Source: Malaya genurostris (taxonomy: Eukaryota; Arthropoda; Insecta; Diptera; Culicidae). Taken from it: DNA of 64,000 bases. Within the stretch, counting starts at the first letter, position 1. Each line of letters starts with the position of its first letter. A program made the position numbers and the translations under genes. The stretch covers positions 297,338,314-297,402,313 of the forward strand of contig NC_080572.1 of NCBI RefSeq assembly GCF_030247185.1, given 5' to 3'. The notes under the pieces were generated by a model. The model was not told the origin of the DNA and did no database searches. It worked only from the letters and a program-made list of their open reading frames with translations. This document shows positions 51,332-62,401 of the stretch, one piece after another.

Positions 51332-52306
51332 TCATCTTCCTTTACTTCCTTGACTTTCGTTTGATTTTGTTTTTTTCGATCTAGTGGCGAATCTGCATAC
51401 CTTTTCGAAGTGATTTTTCCCCTTGCATTTGTGGCAACGCTTGCCCAAGGCAGGACAAATACCCTTCGCGAAATCGTGTTGATCACTACAGAATTTACAA
51501 CGCGGCGGTCTGCTCTTCGACGAGCCTCTTATTTTTGTCATTTTGTTCACTTCCGGGCACACTCCAAGTTCCTGTGATCGTTTAGCGGCAATTTCTTCTG
51601 CCCCTACATCAATTGCCTTCTCGAACATAATGTCCGAAATCGTCAACATTTTCGTTCGAAGCCGAGGCCAGTTATTGGCAGTAACAATCTTGTACGTCAA
51701 TAGCTCTTTCTCTAACTCTCCTAGCTTAGCTACTTTAGCAAGCGCCTTTAATCTGCAACTGAAGTCATCTATCGATTCGTTAGTAGATTGTCCGGAACAG
51801 AAAAAGTCAAGCCGATCTATAATGATATTCCTTTTTGCGATGACCTTGTCCTTGATTGCAACCAATGCTGCTACCGGATCGCGGAGCTGTTGCGCCGTTA
51901 GTTCAAAGTTATAGAACTTTTTTCTTGCAGCTTCCCCTATGACGGACAATGAAAAACTCACTTTTCTCTCGTTGTCAGTTACCGGCCACTTGTCCATACC
52001 GATTGCTTTTGAGTAATTCTCCCATCTTCGCACGAAAAACTCAAAGTTCTCTGACATGTCCCCTTCTAATGCCAGCGGAGACGGTTGTGGAACGGAAACA
52101 CCAGACGTACTAGCTTGCGGTTGTTCTCGAGGTGATCTGGTATAATCTCGAGTTGCCGATGTGACTGTTTGCATCAGTTGCGTAAAAATATTCATTTGAT
52201 GTTCCAAAAACATCTTAAATTGATTTCCATCCATGTCGATGAGGATATTCGGATAACTTTTCTTCACTTTTTCAAAATGGCCGCCTTCCCGACTGTACAG
52301 TTGCAA
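51332..52306 (-). pseudogene. Gypsy gag with CCHC knuckles
   Basis: Minus-strand open frame of 324 residues; the likely start is MDGNQFKMFLEHQ at about 52233. It has the retrotransposon gag region (FEFFVRRWENYSKAIG ... RLDFFCSGQSTNESIDDFSC) and two knuckle-like clusters: CKFCSDQHDFAKGICPALG and CHKCKGKNHFEKVC. The frame ends just after an A7 run (near 51370), where the pol frame is reached by a one-base shift, either programmed or a later indel. This ORF alone is open, but the element is dead because pol is destroyed. Confidence 0.82.
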
Positions 52307-52386
52307 AAGTTTTCTTCACATTTTTTTCGGTAATATTTTCGCGATTTCTTCCAATGACGCCGAAAACACTTAGAAGCCTGCGTCAG

Positions 52387-52398
52387 CTTCTGACACCA
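52387..52398 (-). promoter_or_regulatory. Gypsy primer-binding site, tRNA-Leu type
   Basis: Minus strand TGGTGTCAGAAG directly follows the LTR end (TTGAAACA). It matches the 3' end of a leucine tRNA (CTTCTGACA plus CCA) from general knowledge. Confidence 0.65.
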
Positions 52399-52625
52399 TG
52401 TTTCAATATTTTATATTATACCAGATTTTATTATTCACCAGCTTTATTACAGACGAACGATCATACAGGCTAGGTAGTTCAATGAATAATGATGGCTGCC
52501 GGCCGTGCAGGAAGTTGCATAGGATGAAATAACCAGGGGTCCATGAATACTGTAAAAGAGTGCTTCATTTTCACCGTACCTTCTTCATTTCTAGGGATAC
52601 TCGTTTTACAATTGTTTCATGATTT
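52399..52625 (-). repeat. Probable 5' LTR of the Gypsy element (outer limit uncertain)
   Basis: Starts (on +) TGTTTCAATATTTT next to the primer-binding site. It contains an AATAAA-type signal on the minus strand at about 52440. The partner LTR was not found in the window, so its outer end (52600-52625) is a guess. Confidence 0.5.
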
Positions 52626-52651
52626 GAAATCTTCCAATCGGATTCCACATT

Positions 52652-52921
52652 TCAATAAACACCGTCGAAATTAGAATACAAGTGATCTATCAATGTTCTA
52701 CTGTATCTCGAAATTAATGTCAAATAATTCACAGTTTGCTTCAAATTGGAGAATTCTGCTGACTGTTTCAATTGATTCGAACTTTGACCACTGAGCCAAT
52801 CAATATTAAAATCTCCAGTAATAATATTTAGTTTACCAAAGTCGACGAAATTCTCCCACCAGTTTTCCAGAATTTCCAGAAACTGGCGGTCCTCTCTATA
52901 TTCAACTGGGTGGATTTTCAA
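52652..52921 (-). pseudogene. LINE endonuclease fragment
   Basis: Minus-strand frame of 89 residues with IITGDFNIDWLSGQSSNQLK and SRYSRTLIDHLYSNF, the GDFN and S.TLIDH blocks of an apurinic-type LINE endonuclease. This family differs from the I and LOA elements here. No other part of the element is adjacent. Confidence 0.75.
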
Positions 52922-53869
52922 AATTTCACTCTTGCAGAGCGTTTTATCAAACTAATAGCTTGTTCCCTGTTTAAGTATTTTCTTTATTTCACCTAATGAA
53001 TGGAATGGAAAATAGTAAGATAGTCCTATATCAATCTCGCGGTTACGTATCTGACATTGCCGACTTAAAACTGTTTTGTTAATGTCGCGTAAGTCTCTTA
53101 ATACCGACCGTATTAGAGAAAGGATTTCTCTTCACCGACGAAAATACACTAACCAGTCACACGTGGAAAACATTTATTTCATAGGATTAATATATTTTCA
53201 CTTTCATCAATAAATAATCGTAAATATTCTGTCCGGCGCGCGTTCTGTCGCCCGCTTCTAGACAACAGTAGTATAGATATGTAAAAACATAACAAAATTG
53301 AATCTTAATCATTAGTATATATATAAATGTTTGTGTTCATATAACTTACAGACTAGTCAATAGCTGGAAGGGTGGTGGAGCGCAAAATGATGAGCGATTT
53401 CTCTGAGTTTTGCTTGTTTTCAGTTCACGACGTTCAAGAGTAAAAATAGGCAACGAATAGTCTCTTCATTTCGATTAAAAGTATACTCGAGATAAAAAAA
53501 AAACTAACGAGCTTCCCTCGATTGGAAAACCGAAGCTCATTCCGTTCTGTCAGTTTGATATGCGATTTGTCACTTGTCACTTGAAATCAATTTAAAATTG
53601 ACACATTGTTTGATTGAGTTTGGCCGATTATTGCTACTAGCTACTAGAAATATATTGTTTCTTATGTTTTTTTATCACCTAATCAAGACGATTGTCGATA
53701 CAACATGCATTTTTAAGGGGTTTGCCTTCATCTATCAGTATGTAGTCTAAACAATATGGAATCTATCTCTCGTAGTGTTTGTTTTAAGTACATGATATTC
53801 CATAAAATTTTAAGTCTTTTAGATTTTACGTTTAAAGTACTGATGTGTGTGTGTGTGTGTGTGATATGT
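52922..53869 (-). other. melt: melted 3' untranslated region and intergenic sequence
   Basis: No coding. It contains a (TG)n run at 53843-53863 just after the melted stop, and a minus-strand AATAAA at 53173-53178 that would end a 3'UTR of about 700 bases. The exact end is not determinable. Confidence 0.55.
53173..53178 (-). terminator. melt: Candidate polyadenylation signal of melted
   Basis: AATAAA on the minus strand. It was chosen because upstream candidates are not canonical. Confidence 0.4.
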
Positions 53870-53944
53870 TCAGAATACAGTCCGACTGTTGCCGATACTT
53901 CGCGCCGGTAAACTATTGGTACGAGCGGTTGGACTATCGCGTGC
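53870..53944 (-). CDS. melt: Melted, terminal 75-nt coding exon
   Basis: Acceptor CCACGCAG on the minus strand, then ARDSPTARTNSLPARSIGNS and four more residues before TGA at 53872-53870. It joins the PH-domain exon in phase 0 across a 62-bp intron (53945-54006). It is too short to stand out as an open frame; it was found by following the donor at 54006. Confidence 0.82.
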   Translation of the reverse strand, partial: ARDSPTARTNSLPARSIGNSRTVF

Positions 53945-54006
53945 CTGCGTGGAATGAAATTTATTCATGAAAGTAGTACAGTTTCGTTCCGGAGATTCAA
54001 ACCAAC

Positions 54007-54189
54007 CTGTGAATGTGCCAGCACAATGCTCAGACATTGGACCCATTCTTCCGCTTTGTTACCGTCCTTCGGTTTCAGAATCAACGTCTGATCACCGGTG
54101 AAAATTTCAAATGCTTTCGGAATGTTTCTCGCCCCCCGCGAGACCTTCACGGAACGAATCTGGTTGACGTCGATACTTTCGCCACCGGT
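54007..54189 (-). CDS. melt: Melted, second PH-domain exon
   Basis: Encodes 61 residues, TGGESIDVNQIRSVKVSRGA through FEIFTGDQTLILKPKDG and EEWVQCLSIVLAHSQ. These are the last strands and C-terminal helix of a pleckstrin homology domain, including the near-invariant Trp (EEW). The acceptor is TTTTCCAG; the donor is CAG/GTTGGT. If the last intron were retained the frame would run 14 codons further to a stop at 53965. Confidence 0.93.
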
Positions 54190-54268
54190 CTGGAAAACAA
54201 AACAAAAACAAACGATCAACAAACGTTGTGTTTTGGGAAAGATCCGAAAAACCGAGCGAACTACTAAC

Positions 54269-54442
54269 CGAACCCTTGCAGGACAGATGAGCTCCCGACA
54301 GTGTGAAGTATCGTGTGCGCCACCGACGAAACAGGCGCCATTTACCTTTCTTCTCCTTAAGTTGACCTTCGATGACCGGTTGATTATTGCCGTGCAGAAA
54401 TCCCATCGCCTTCTCCGGATGGTTACAGAGGAAACAACCCCA
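54269..54442 (-). CDS. melt: Melted, first PH-domain exon
   Basis: Encodes 58 residues: WGCFLCNHPEKAMGFLHGNN, then VIEGQLKEKKGKWRLFRRWR and TRYFTLSGAHLSCKGS. This is the N-terminal half of the PH domain, with the basic cluster that contacts phosphoinositides in this family. Phase 0 at both ends. Confidence 0.93.
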
Positions 54443-54481
54443 CTGGAATCGAAAAAAAGTAACCGAATTGAATAACGCAAA

Positions 54482-54687
54482 GCAAAGTCCTGGCATTACA
54501 TTCCTTTTGTGGAATTTGGCCTTTCTGTTTCATCAGACTTCGCAGCCGATTCTTAGTGTACAGATTCATTGCATGGCTAGTACTATGGATCCTACCGACA
54601 CTAAGAATCCTTCCAGGTCGGGGCTCGAACATACGACAACTGGCTTGTAAGACCAGCGTCCTATGCATTGAACCGCCAACCCGGGAC
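54482..54687 (-). mobile_element. tRNA-derived SINE (copy 2) in a melted intron
   Basis: Minus-strand copy of the SINE at 27228-27420, with GTTGGCGGTTCAATGCATAG, loop CTTACAA and B box GTTCGAGCCCC. It retains the block around GATGAAACAGAAAGGCC that copy 1 lacks. It lies 50 bp inside the intron from the donor at 54736. Confidence 0.78.
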
Positions 54688-54736
54688 CAATAACGCAGCG
54701 GACAACATTAAAAATAAAAAAAAAACAATCACTCAC

Positions 54737-55911
54737 TTGAAACTGTAAATCCTCGCTACTTGCCCCTTCCGGTGTACTAACGGCACCCAGTTCAAACACA
54801 TCGAAGAATCCGGCATTCCGCAGTTCATTGACCAACGCTTCCTGTTCCTTGCAGTTCGGGAACGCACTGGTGACTAGCGTGATGAAAGTCTTGTTCTCAC
54901 ATTTCAACGTATCCCAGCAATGTTTCAACCGGCTGACACTTGGATCCCAACTGCTGAGAGCATTCTGTGGTGCTCTGGCCTGCAGATCCAAGAACATCAG
55001 ATGGATCCAAGTGCGAGGGTTGCGTGTTCGCATGGTGAACATAGTCCTCGAGTAGAGACAATGCGGTCCCCGGACCTGACAGGCAAAGTGCAGTTTAGCC
55101 GTTTTTTTTGCCCGCCGTTCTTCGATAATGCATTTCGCCGGTGGAGGTATTCGCTGGGCAACACTTTCCGTGAAAGCCTTGATCTTGTCCAGATGTTTCT
55201 CGCAAAAGTGCTGGATCGTGTCACGCATCGGGTACGGCTCGAAAACGCTCACACGCTGATTGCTGGCATTTAGCAGCGTTACACTGCGATTGTCGTTCCG
55301 CCGTGATGTGACCGTGGCTGGTCCCGAGACACTAACCTGATTGTTGGCATCGTCATTCGAGTTGAGCGACAGCGTCGTCAGTTGTGGTGATGTCTGTTGG
55401 GAATGGTTGTTGAACAAAGTCGGTGAGGCAGGTGAAGCGTGATGCACGTGAACCATTCCGATGGAACCGGTGGATTGGTTCAGTCCGCCCAGGGAATTCT
55501 TACCCAGTGCACCGGTAGAACCCATCAGTGTGCTGGGACCTTGCGAATACGGTCTCTGACCACGGGTTGGCGATGTTGTTACCGTCACTCCGCCCGATGT
55601 GATCTTCGTTTGCGGGATGCCCCATTTGTTCTCACCCGTAATGGTCACATGTTGACTAAGAGGAGGTGGAACCGGTGAGGAGAAGTTTTGGGTACTGTTG
55701 TTCTTGTTGTTGTTGTTGTTGTTGGCAAACGCGATTGCTACGTTGCCACTGGAATGACTGTTCAGAATATTACTGTTCGAGTTGGAACCACCGCCAGCGC
55801 TGCTTCCATCGATGCCACCGCCTCCACTGACTCCGCTGCTTGTGCCAGCACCTCCGCTGACACCACTCGCACTGTTCAAGGGCTTCCCGGATTCATCCAG
55901 CGTTACCATGT
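54737..55911 (-). CDS. melt: Melted, large Ser/Gly-rich exon and conserved region before PH
   Basis: Begins (after the split Asp codon) MVTLDESGKPLNSASGVSGG. A low-complexity Gly/Ser/Asn-rich stretch (SSGVSGGGGIDGSSAGGGSN, NNNNNKNNS) is followed by a conserved segment (EPYPMRDTIQHFCEKHLDKI, GPHCLYSRTMFTMRTRNPRT, FITLVTSAFPNCKEQEALV) that leads into the PH exons. The acceptor is TATTTCAG and the donor CAA/GTGAGT. The conserved segment identifies melted/VEPH1. The linker length is lineage specific. Confidence 0.93.
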
Positions 55912-55968
55912 CTGAAATAGAATTTGATTACAGATCGAATTCCAGACACAATCGGATCAAGCACTCAC

Positions 55969-56141
55969 CGCCATTGTACTGACCAATCAGTTGCGACGAA
56001 CTGAGTCTCGTCATTGATTTGTGCAGACCGCCTACCGATCCGCCGGCAATGTTCAACCTAGTCATGCTTTTGTTTCCACCTCCGCCGGAGTGTAACCGGC
56101 CGGTACTCCGGGAATCACCCAGCTTCGCACGGCGCGTGTAA
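55969..56141 (-). CDS. melt: Melted, 173-nt exon
   Basis: Reads YTRRAKLGDSRSTGRLHSGG, then GNKSMTRLNIAGG and LHKSMTRLSSSQLIGQYNG, with two KSMTRL repeats that could be phosphorylation sites (inference). The split codons join in frame to both neighbours (GG/T and G/AC). Confidence 0.9.
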
Positions 56142-56507
56142 CTGAAACCAAGAATACGAAAAAGTTAAAAACCATTGTTCTGAGGTATGTTTGAACTTTT
56201 GGAACTGATCGAGTCCCAGGAATTTATTGAAATGTTGTTTCACAGAGCTATTCCGGTAATTGACAGCCAAATTGAATATAATTTCTGGTTCAGAATTCAG
56301 TTCCAAACACAGAATCAAGCATTCAGTTGTGCTACAGGACGAGTTTGTTTTGTGCGCCGTTCGCAGTGTGAGTTTCGTTTCAAACAAGGACAATCACAGT
56401 TCGCTTTCACATCTCATCCAAGTCAGTCGATAAAACACAATCACTTACGTTCGGGACAGAAGAAACCAAGTACAATATTGTGTAGTGAACAATAGAACGA
56501 CCTCGAA

Positions 56508-57077
56508 ATGAGTGAACCAAACGAACAAAAGCTACCGCCGACACGAAAGAATACAACTGATGTTGACTTCAGGCAGTGCAAAATTCGACCTTCGATACGA
56601 GAACTTGAAGGTTTGCTAAGGGAGCAAATGCATCTTGACATTAAACGTGTGCATTTACTCCAATGTAATAAGACGATTAATGTTGTTTACATCCAGTTTT
56701 ATAAAGAGTTGGATGCAATTCAATTCGCAAATGACAATAACAATGTGCAGCACAAGAACATTAAGTACAACATTCCAGTATATATGGAAGATAGTGCTTA
56801 TATTCGCAAAACTATGTCCCAATACGGAGAGATTCTCTCTATCGAAAAAGAAAAGTGGAAGAATTTTTTCCCCGGTATTCTAAATGGCGTACGTTTGTTA
56901 CGCATACAATTGAAGAAGCCTATACCTTCTTATGTGATTTTCGGTCAAGATACAAGAATACCGTGCAAATCACTTGTTACCTATGACAATCAGATGGCCA
57001 CATGTCAATATTGCCGAGAAGCTGTTCACTACGGTAAGCCATGTGATAAACTGGACAAGAAGACAACCCATTCGTAG
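56508..57077 (+). pseudogene. Orphan LINE ORF1 (Gag-like) with CCHC knuckle
   Basis: A 189-residue open frame in the melted intron, MSEPNEQKLPPTRKNTT..., with a C-terminal CQYCREAVHYGKPC (C-x2-C-x4-H-x4-C) knuckle typical of retrotransposon ORF1/Gag proteins. The frame stops soon after the knuckle (KTTHS), whereas ORF1 proteins usually continue with further knuckles. Immediately downstream the sequence changes to the 5' part of the second I element; CATTCGTAGCCG at 57071 may be that element's first bases. The family of this ORF1 is not identified; it is not the I-type ORF1 found at 38335. Confidence 0.6.
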
Positions 57078-57503
57078 CCGAATGTTCGAAGTGAACACAC
57101 GCGTTTTTCTTACAATCGACATCGGCAAAACGAAGGTGCCTATCACAGCAAAGGCTGTAGTATAGGCATTAAATAAAAGTGATAAAAAGCAGCATCCCCG
57201 CAAGTGAGTTCTACCTGTGCACCGACGGTATCGACAGTGGACGCTATTGTGCAATACTCGGGCAGCAGCGGACACCCATCCATTGTTTGCTACCCGCATC
57301 GCAGTCGTACAATCCTGAGTCAAGGTCACACTGAGCCACAACGGAGGAGTGAAAGATCAACTCACCTAACAGATTGCCGGGCCATACTGTTAAGTATTTT
57401 TTCAAACTTTTTCTTTTTACTTTTTCTATTTATATATTTTCTTTTTCACTGTTTTTAATTCTTATTACAAGTGCGGGAGACTCTTTTCTCCCGTACTTAA
57501 AAT

Positions 57504-58813
57504 ATGGATATTGATGACAATGGGGTTATCTCGGAAGAAGGCGAAGTTTCAATAAACGAAGAACGTTTAGAAACCGAGTCTGAATCCGAGATGCCGCCAT
57601 CTCCCCCTCCGATACCATCCCCCTCTCCGATGCCTCCATCTCCCTCTGAGATATTGCCACCTCGTCGAAAAGTTTACCAAGACGATGGCTCGGGGGGTCC
57701 GTGGGTGGTATATTTCCAGCCCAAATCACCCAAATCAAAGCCTCTCAGAGTCCTGAATATTGCCCGGAACCTGACAAAACATTACTCGGCAATAAACTCT
57801 ATCGAGAAGGTTCCGCCAAACAAGTTACGCGTTGTTGTGTCCGACCTGAAGCAAGCAAACGGGATTGCTACCAGCGAGTCGTTCACGAAGGAGTACCGCG
57901 TGTACGTCCCGTCTCATGTGGTTGAGATCGACGGTGTGGTCCGTGACGAAAGTCTGACGATCGAAGATCTGGTGAAGGACGGGGTAGGCCGTTTCAAAAA
58001 CCCCGACCTTCAGCCAGTGAAAATTTTGGAGTGCAAGCAATTGCACTCCAAATCGATTGATGGTAAATTTTACCAATCGGACTCATTTCGCGTGACTTTT
58101 GCCGGATCTGCACTTCCAAATTATTTGGTAGTGAGGAGTTCGTCTACCTGTTCGGCTGTATGTACCGCGGGTAAGGCATTGTACAAGCTGCAAACAGCTA
58201 GGGCATACGGCAACCTATGGTTGCAACAAACTACGATGCGGCAAATGTGGAGAGACCCATCAGGACGATCTCTGCTGAAGAACAGCGGAAAAGTGTTGCT
58301 ACTGCGGGGAGAATCCTCATGGTCTGTCGGAGTGTCCTACGTACATACAGCGTGCGGAGAAATTGAAGCGATCCGTGAAAGAACGCTCTTAACGTTCCTA
58401 CGCGGAAATCCTAAAACGAACCACTCTATCGAACCCTGAGAACCCGTTTGCACTCTTGCCAGTTGAAGAGAATACCTCTGACGACCCAGGCGAAGGACCT
58501 TCTAACACGCAGGTTGAAGGAAGCAGGAAAAGACAAAATCTGGCTTCTCCTAAGCTTCCTCGTAAAGGCCTCAGAATGTCCTCTTCGTTACAAAATGATC
58601 AAACAAAAACGAAAAGTGCTGACTCAAAACCGAAGCAAACACCTCCTGGTTTCAGGTGCATCAAAAAACCCGAATGACCGCAAATCACAACCAGAAAAAC
58701 AAACAAACGCTGGATTATTGAAATTTTCTGATATGGTGGACTGGATATTAGCAGCCTTCAATATTACTGATCCTCTAAAAAGCCTCCTAAATGCTCTACT
58801 GCCAGTTGACTGA
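57504..58813 (+). pseudogene. Second I element, ORF1 with frameshifts
   Basis: Begins MDIDDNGVISEEGEVS and, like the intact ORF1, contains GPWVVYF, KEYRVYVPSHVVEIDGVV, FKNPDLQPVKILECKQL and DSFRVTFAGSALP. The frame shifts near 58127, exactly before the zinc-knuckle region, which is then read out of frame until about 58440. The C-terminal part (KFSDMVDWILAAFNITDP) resumes in another frame. Sequence divergence from the intact copy is substantial, so it is a different subfamily and not a recent daughter. A CT/T-rich leader (57390-57480) precedes it. Confidence 0.88.
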
Positions 58814-58848
58814 ACAATGGACCCTCCTTGCAGCGATTGTATCTTTTG

Positions 58849-61175
58849 ATGGATAATTTACCAATGAGAATCGAAAATATGATCACTGGCTTCAGTGGAA
58901 TTGCAGAAGTATCATCCCAAAATTTGATTCTTTCAAACACTTAATACATACTCATAATTGCGATGTATTCTCCTTGAGTGAAACTTGGCTTACTTCTAAC
59001 ATCAACCTCGACTTCCATAATTTCAACATAATCCGCCTGGATCGAGAAGACTCTTATGGAGGGGTACTTTTAGGGATTAAAAAGTACTATTCATTTTATC
59101 GTATTAACCTCCCCTCGACACCGGGAATTGAAGTTGTTGCTTGCCAAATTAATATTAAAGGCAAAGATCTATGTATAGCTTCTATCTACATTCCTCCCAG
59201 AGTCTCGATAAGGCATCGTCGGCTTGCAGACATCATAGAACTTCTTCCTTCACCGCGGTTGGTTTTAGGGGACTTTAACTCGCATGGTACAGGATTAGGC
59301 TGCTTATATGATGATAACCGTTCTTCCTTAATCCAAGATCTGTGTGACAACTTCAATTTGACAATTCTAAACACGGGAGAAATGACACGGAACCCTAGAC
59401 CGCCAGCACAACCAAGTGCGCTGGATTTATCCCTTTGCTCGACTTCGCTACAGTTAGATTGCAAGTGGAAGGTGATCTGTGATCCTCACGGTAGCGATCA
59501 CTTGCCGATCATAGTTTCTATCACCAACCGTGTAAGACCATCGGAAACAATCAATGTTTCGTACAATTTCACACGAAACATTCATTGGAAAAGTTACTCG
59601 CGCTCGATATCTGAGAAACTAGAAACATCACAGGAGCTTCCTCCGGAGGAAGAGTATACATTTTTGGCTGGCTTGATTCTTGACACCGCAATTCAAGCTC
59701 AGACAAAACGAGTACCCAGCGCGCAGACTAGTATACGTTCTCCCAACCCATGGTGGGACAGAGAGTGCTCAGAGCTGAAAACGAAAAAAGCTTCAGCCTT
59801 CATCTCGTTTAGAAGGAACGGAACCCCAGATAATTATCGAAAATACGCGGCGTTAGAATTTCAAATGAAAAGTCTGATTAAAGCTAAGAAACGCGGTTAC
59901 TGGCGAAGGTTTGTTGACGGATTAACGAGAGAAACAGCAATGAGCTCTCTTTGGAATACGGCCCGTCGCATGCGCAATCGAAATCACGCGAACGAAAGCG
60001 AGGAATATTCTAACCGCTGGATTTTCGATTTCGCTAAAAAAGTATGTCCTGATTCTGTTCCGGAACAGAAGAAATCCCGCGTCGCGACTTCGAATACAAA
60101 CGAAACACCGTTTTCGATGGTAGAGTTCTCACTTGCGCTCTTGTCGTGTAACAATAGATCCCCGGGGTTAGACAGAATTAAATTCAACTTGTTGAAAAAT
60201 TTGCCTGACTCTGCCAAAAGGCGCTTGTTGAATTTATTCAACAAGTTCCTCGTGGGTAATATTGTTCCACACGAATGGAGAGACGTGAGAGTTATCACCA
60301 TTCTAAAACCTGGGAAACCAGCCTCCGATCACAATTCGTATCGACCGATTGCTATGCTTTCCTGTATTCGGAAATTGTTGGAGAAAATGATTCTCTTCCG
60401 TCTAGACAATTGGGTCGAGATAAATGGATTGCTTTCAGGTACACAATTTGGGTTCCGCAGGGGCAAAGGAACGAACGATTGTCTAGCGTTGCTCTCAACA
60501 GAAATTCAAATGGCATTTGCTCGTAAAGAACAAATGGCATCAGTTCTATCTGAGAAGTTGCATCAGCATGGTCTTTCACCAGTTTTGAACAACTTTTTCT
60601 ATAATCTATTGTCCGAGAAACACATGCATTTTGAGCATGGCTTTTATACAACTTTTACGTAAATAACATTGATGAATGTATCAACACATCTTGCACGCTA
60701 AGACAACTTGCCGACGACAGCGTTGCGTCTATTATAGGACCCAGAGCTGCCGATCTCCAAGGACCATTACAAGATACCATCGACAACTTGTCAACATGGG
60801 CTCTTCAAATGGGTATCGAGTTCTCTACGGAGAAAACTAAGCTGGTTGTATTTTCAAGGAAGCGAGAACCAGCACAACTACAGCTTCAACTAAGGGGTGA
60901 AACCATAGCTCAGGTTTTCTCATTTAAATATCTCGGGGTCTGGTTCGACTCCAAAGGCACCTGGGAATGTCACATTAGGTATCTGAAACGTAAGTGCCTA
61001 CAGCGAATCAATTTCCTTCGTACAATAACCGGAACTTGGTGGGGCTCTCACCCAGGAGACCTGATCAGGTTGTACAAAACGACGATATTGTCCGTAATGG
61101 AATATGGATGTTTCTGTTTTCGCTCCGCTGCGAATATTCATTTCATTAAACTTGAAAAAATTCAGTATTGTTGTT
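58849..61175 (+). pseudogene. Second I element, ORF2 with deletions in reverse transcriptase
   Basis: Starts with the same ATGGATAA overlap. An early frameshift lies near 58900; the long frame from 58974 covers the endonuclease (SETWLTSN, GDFNSHG, GSDHLPI) and the first part of the reverse transcriptase. At about 60543 the text jumps from MASV to LSEKLHQHG, a 15-codon in-frame loss of motif A with its catalytic Asp. Near 60645 about 70 bp are missing, covering motif B (PQGSCLSP). Motif C (LADD) follows at about 60710. The element ends at 61175, where an inverted LOA fragment begins, so RNase H and 3'UTR are absent. Confidence 0.88.
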
Positions 61176-62330
61176 AACTTTAAACTTGATCAACCACAAC
61201 AACCTCTGAACCAAATAACTGTAACGGACGAGTTCTTGTGATAATTCTACGATGACCATTGTCGTTTTGCCCGGATTTACAGATAATCCAACCTGACAAC
61301 ACCATTGTTCAACAGATCGCAGGGCTTGCTGCATTAAATCTGAGAGAGTGGTATTGCTTATACCGGTCAGCAATATATGATAATAGTTGGCAAAAAGGTA
61401 AGTCGGAAATCCAAAGATATTTAGTTTCCTGAACAGACCATCAGCGACTAGGTTTCATAAAAGTGGGGATAGTACACCTCCTTGAGGACACCCACAGACA
61501 CTCAGCTTTCTAATCTCTGCTTGCCGAAGCGATGAACAAAGAAGTCGATTGCTAAGCATTGCGTGTATTCAAATTGTGATACTTGAAGGTATGTCATGAT
61601 CACGGGCTGCTTCCAGAATTGATATCTAGGAAAATCTAGGAAAACTCCCAAGCAAGATTGTTTTTGTGAGAAAGCTTTTTCAATGTTGTACACAACATCA
61701 TGTAACAGGGTTGTAGTGGACCTTTCAAGCTGGTGTTAAATTTCATGTAGCGGATGCACGCCCAAACTAACATTCCTGATATAGTGATCGACTATGCGTT
61801 CCACTGTTTTAAGAAGAAATGAGCTAAGAACTAAGAACTAAGCAACTGATAGGCCTGAAACTCTTCGCTTCCTCATAAGTGTCGCGACCGCCTTTGGGAA
61901 TAAATTTGACAATTATTTCCTGCCAGGCTCTTGGAATATATCCAGTCGCAAGACTAAAAGTAAGTATTTTCTTCAAAACATGTTTGAAATGTTCATACCC
62001 TTTCTGCAGTAACACTGGGAAAACTCCATCCTTTCCAGGAGACTTGTACGGAGCAAAACTCTCAACTGCCCATTTGACCGATTCAATCCTCACAACGCTT
62101 CGAGCAAGGGCCCAAGAAAAGGTCTCAGGAACAGTTGTCAGTGATGGCTCCATACATCCTGGAAAGTACATCACCACCTTAACCATTTGAAGTTATTAAG
62201 AAACCGATATGAAAGTCCTTCGATTTCGGAAGTAAATTATTTAATTTGCTAGTTTCATGGAGACTAGATACATTTCGCTGAGACAATCGAAGAGCATTTT
62301 TGTAAGCCTTTGGAACCGACACAAAATGCC
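61176..62330 (-). pseudogene. Inverted LOA LINE fragment: reverse transcriptase region
   Basis: Minus-strand remnant of the same family as 11603-15579. 61824-62186 reads SPGKDGVFPVLLQKGYEHFK, then FIPKGGRDTYEEAKSFRPIS. 61502-61693 reads YNIEKAFSQKQSCLGVFLDF. 61146-61373 reads RSVEQWCCQVGLSVNPGKT. Several frameshifts and small deletions lie between these blocks, including loss of part of motif A. It abuts the broken end of the second I element head to head, and lies in the melted intron. Confidence 0.85.
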
Positions 62331-62401
62331 TCGGACAAAATCTTGTTATAATCTCATTGCGATAAGAACCTGAAATCTAAATGACTGACTCTAGAACTTA
62401 C

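Noticed and set aside
53965..54006. Melted C-terminus by read-through (VGLNLRNETVLLS)
   Set aside because: A good donor at 54006 and a conserved-looking 75-nt exon after a clean acceptor give a better end; kept only as an alternative.
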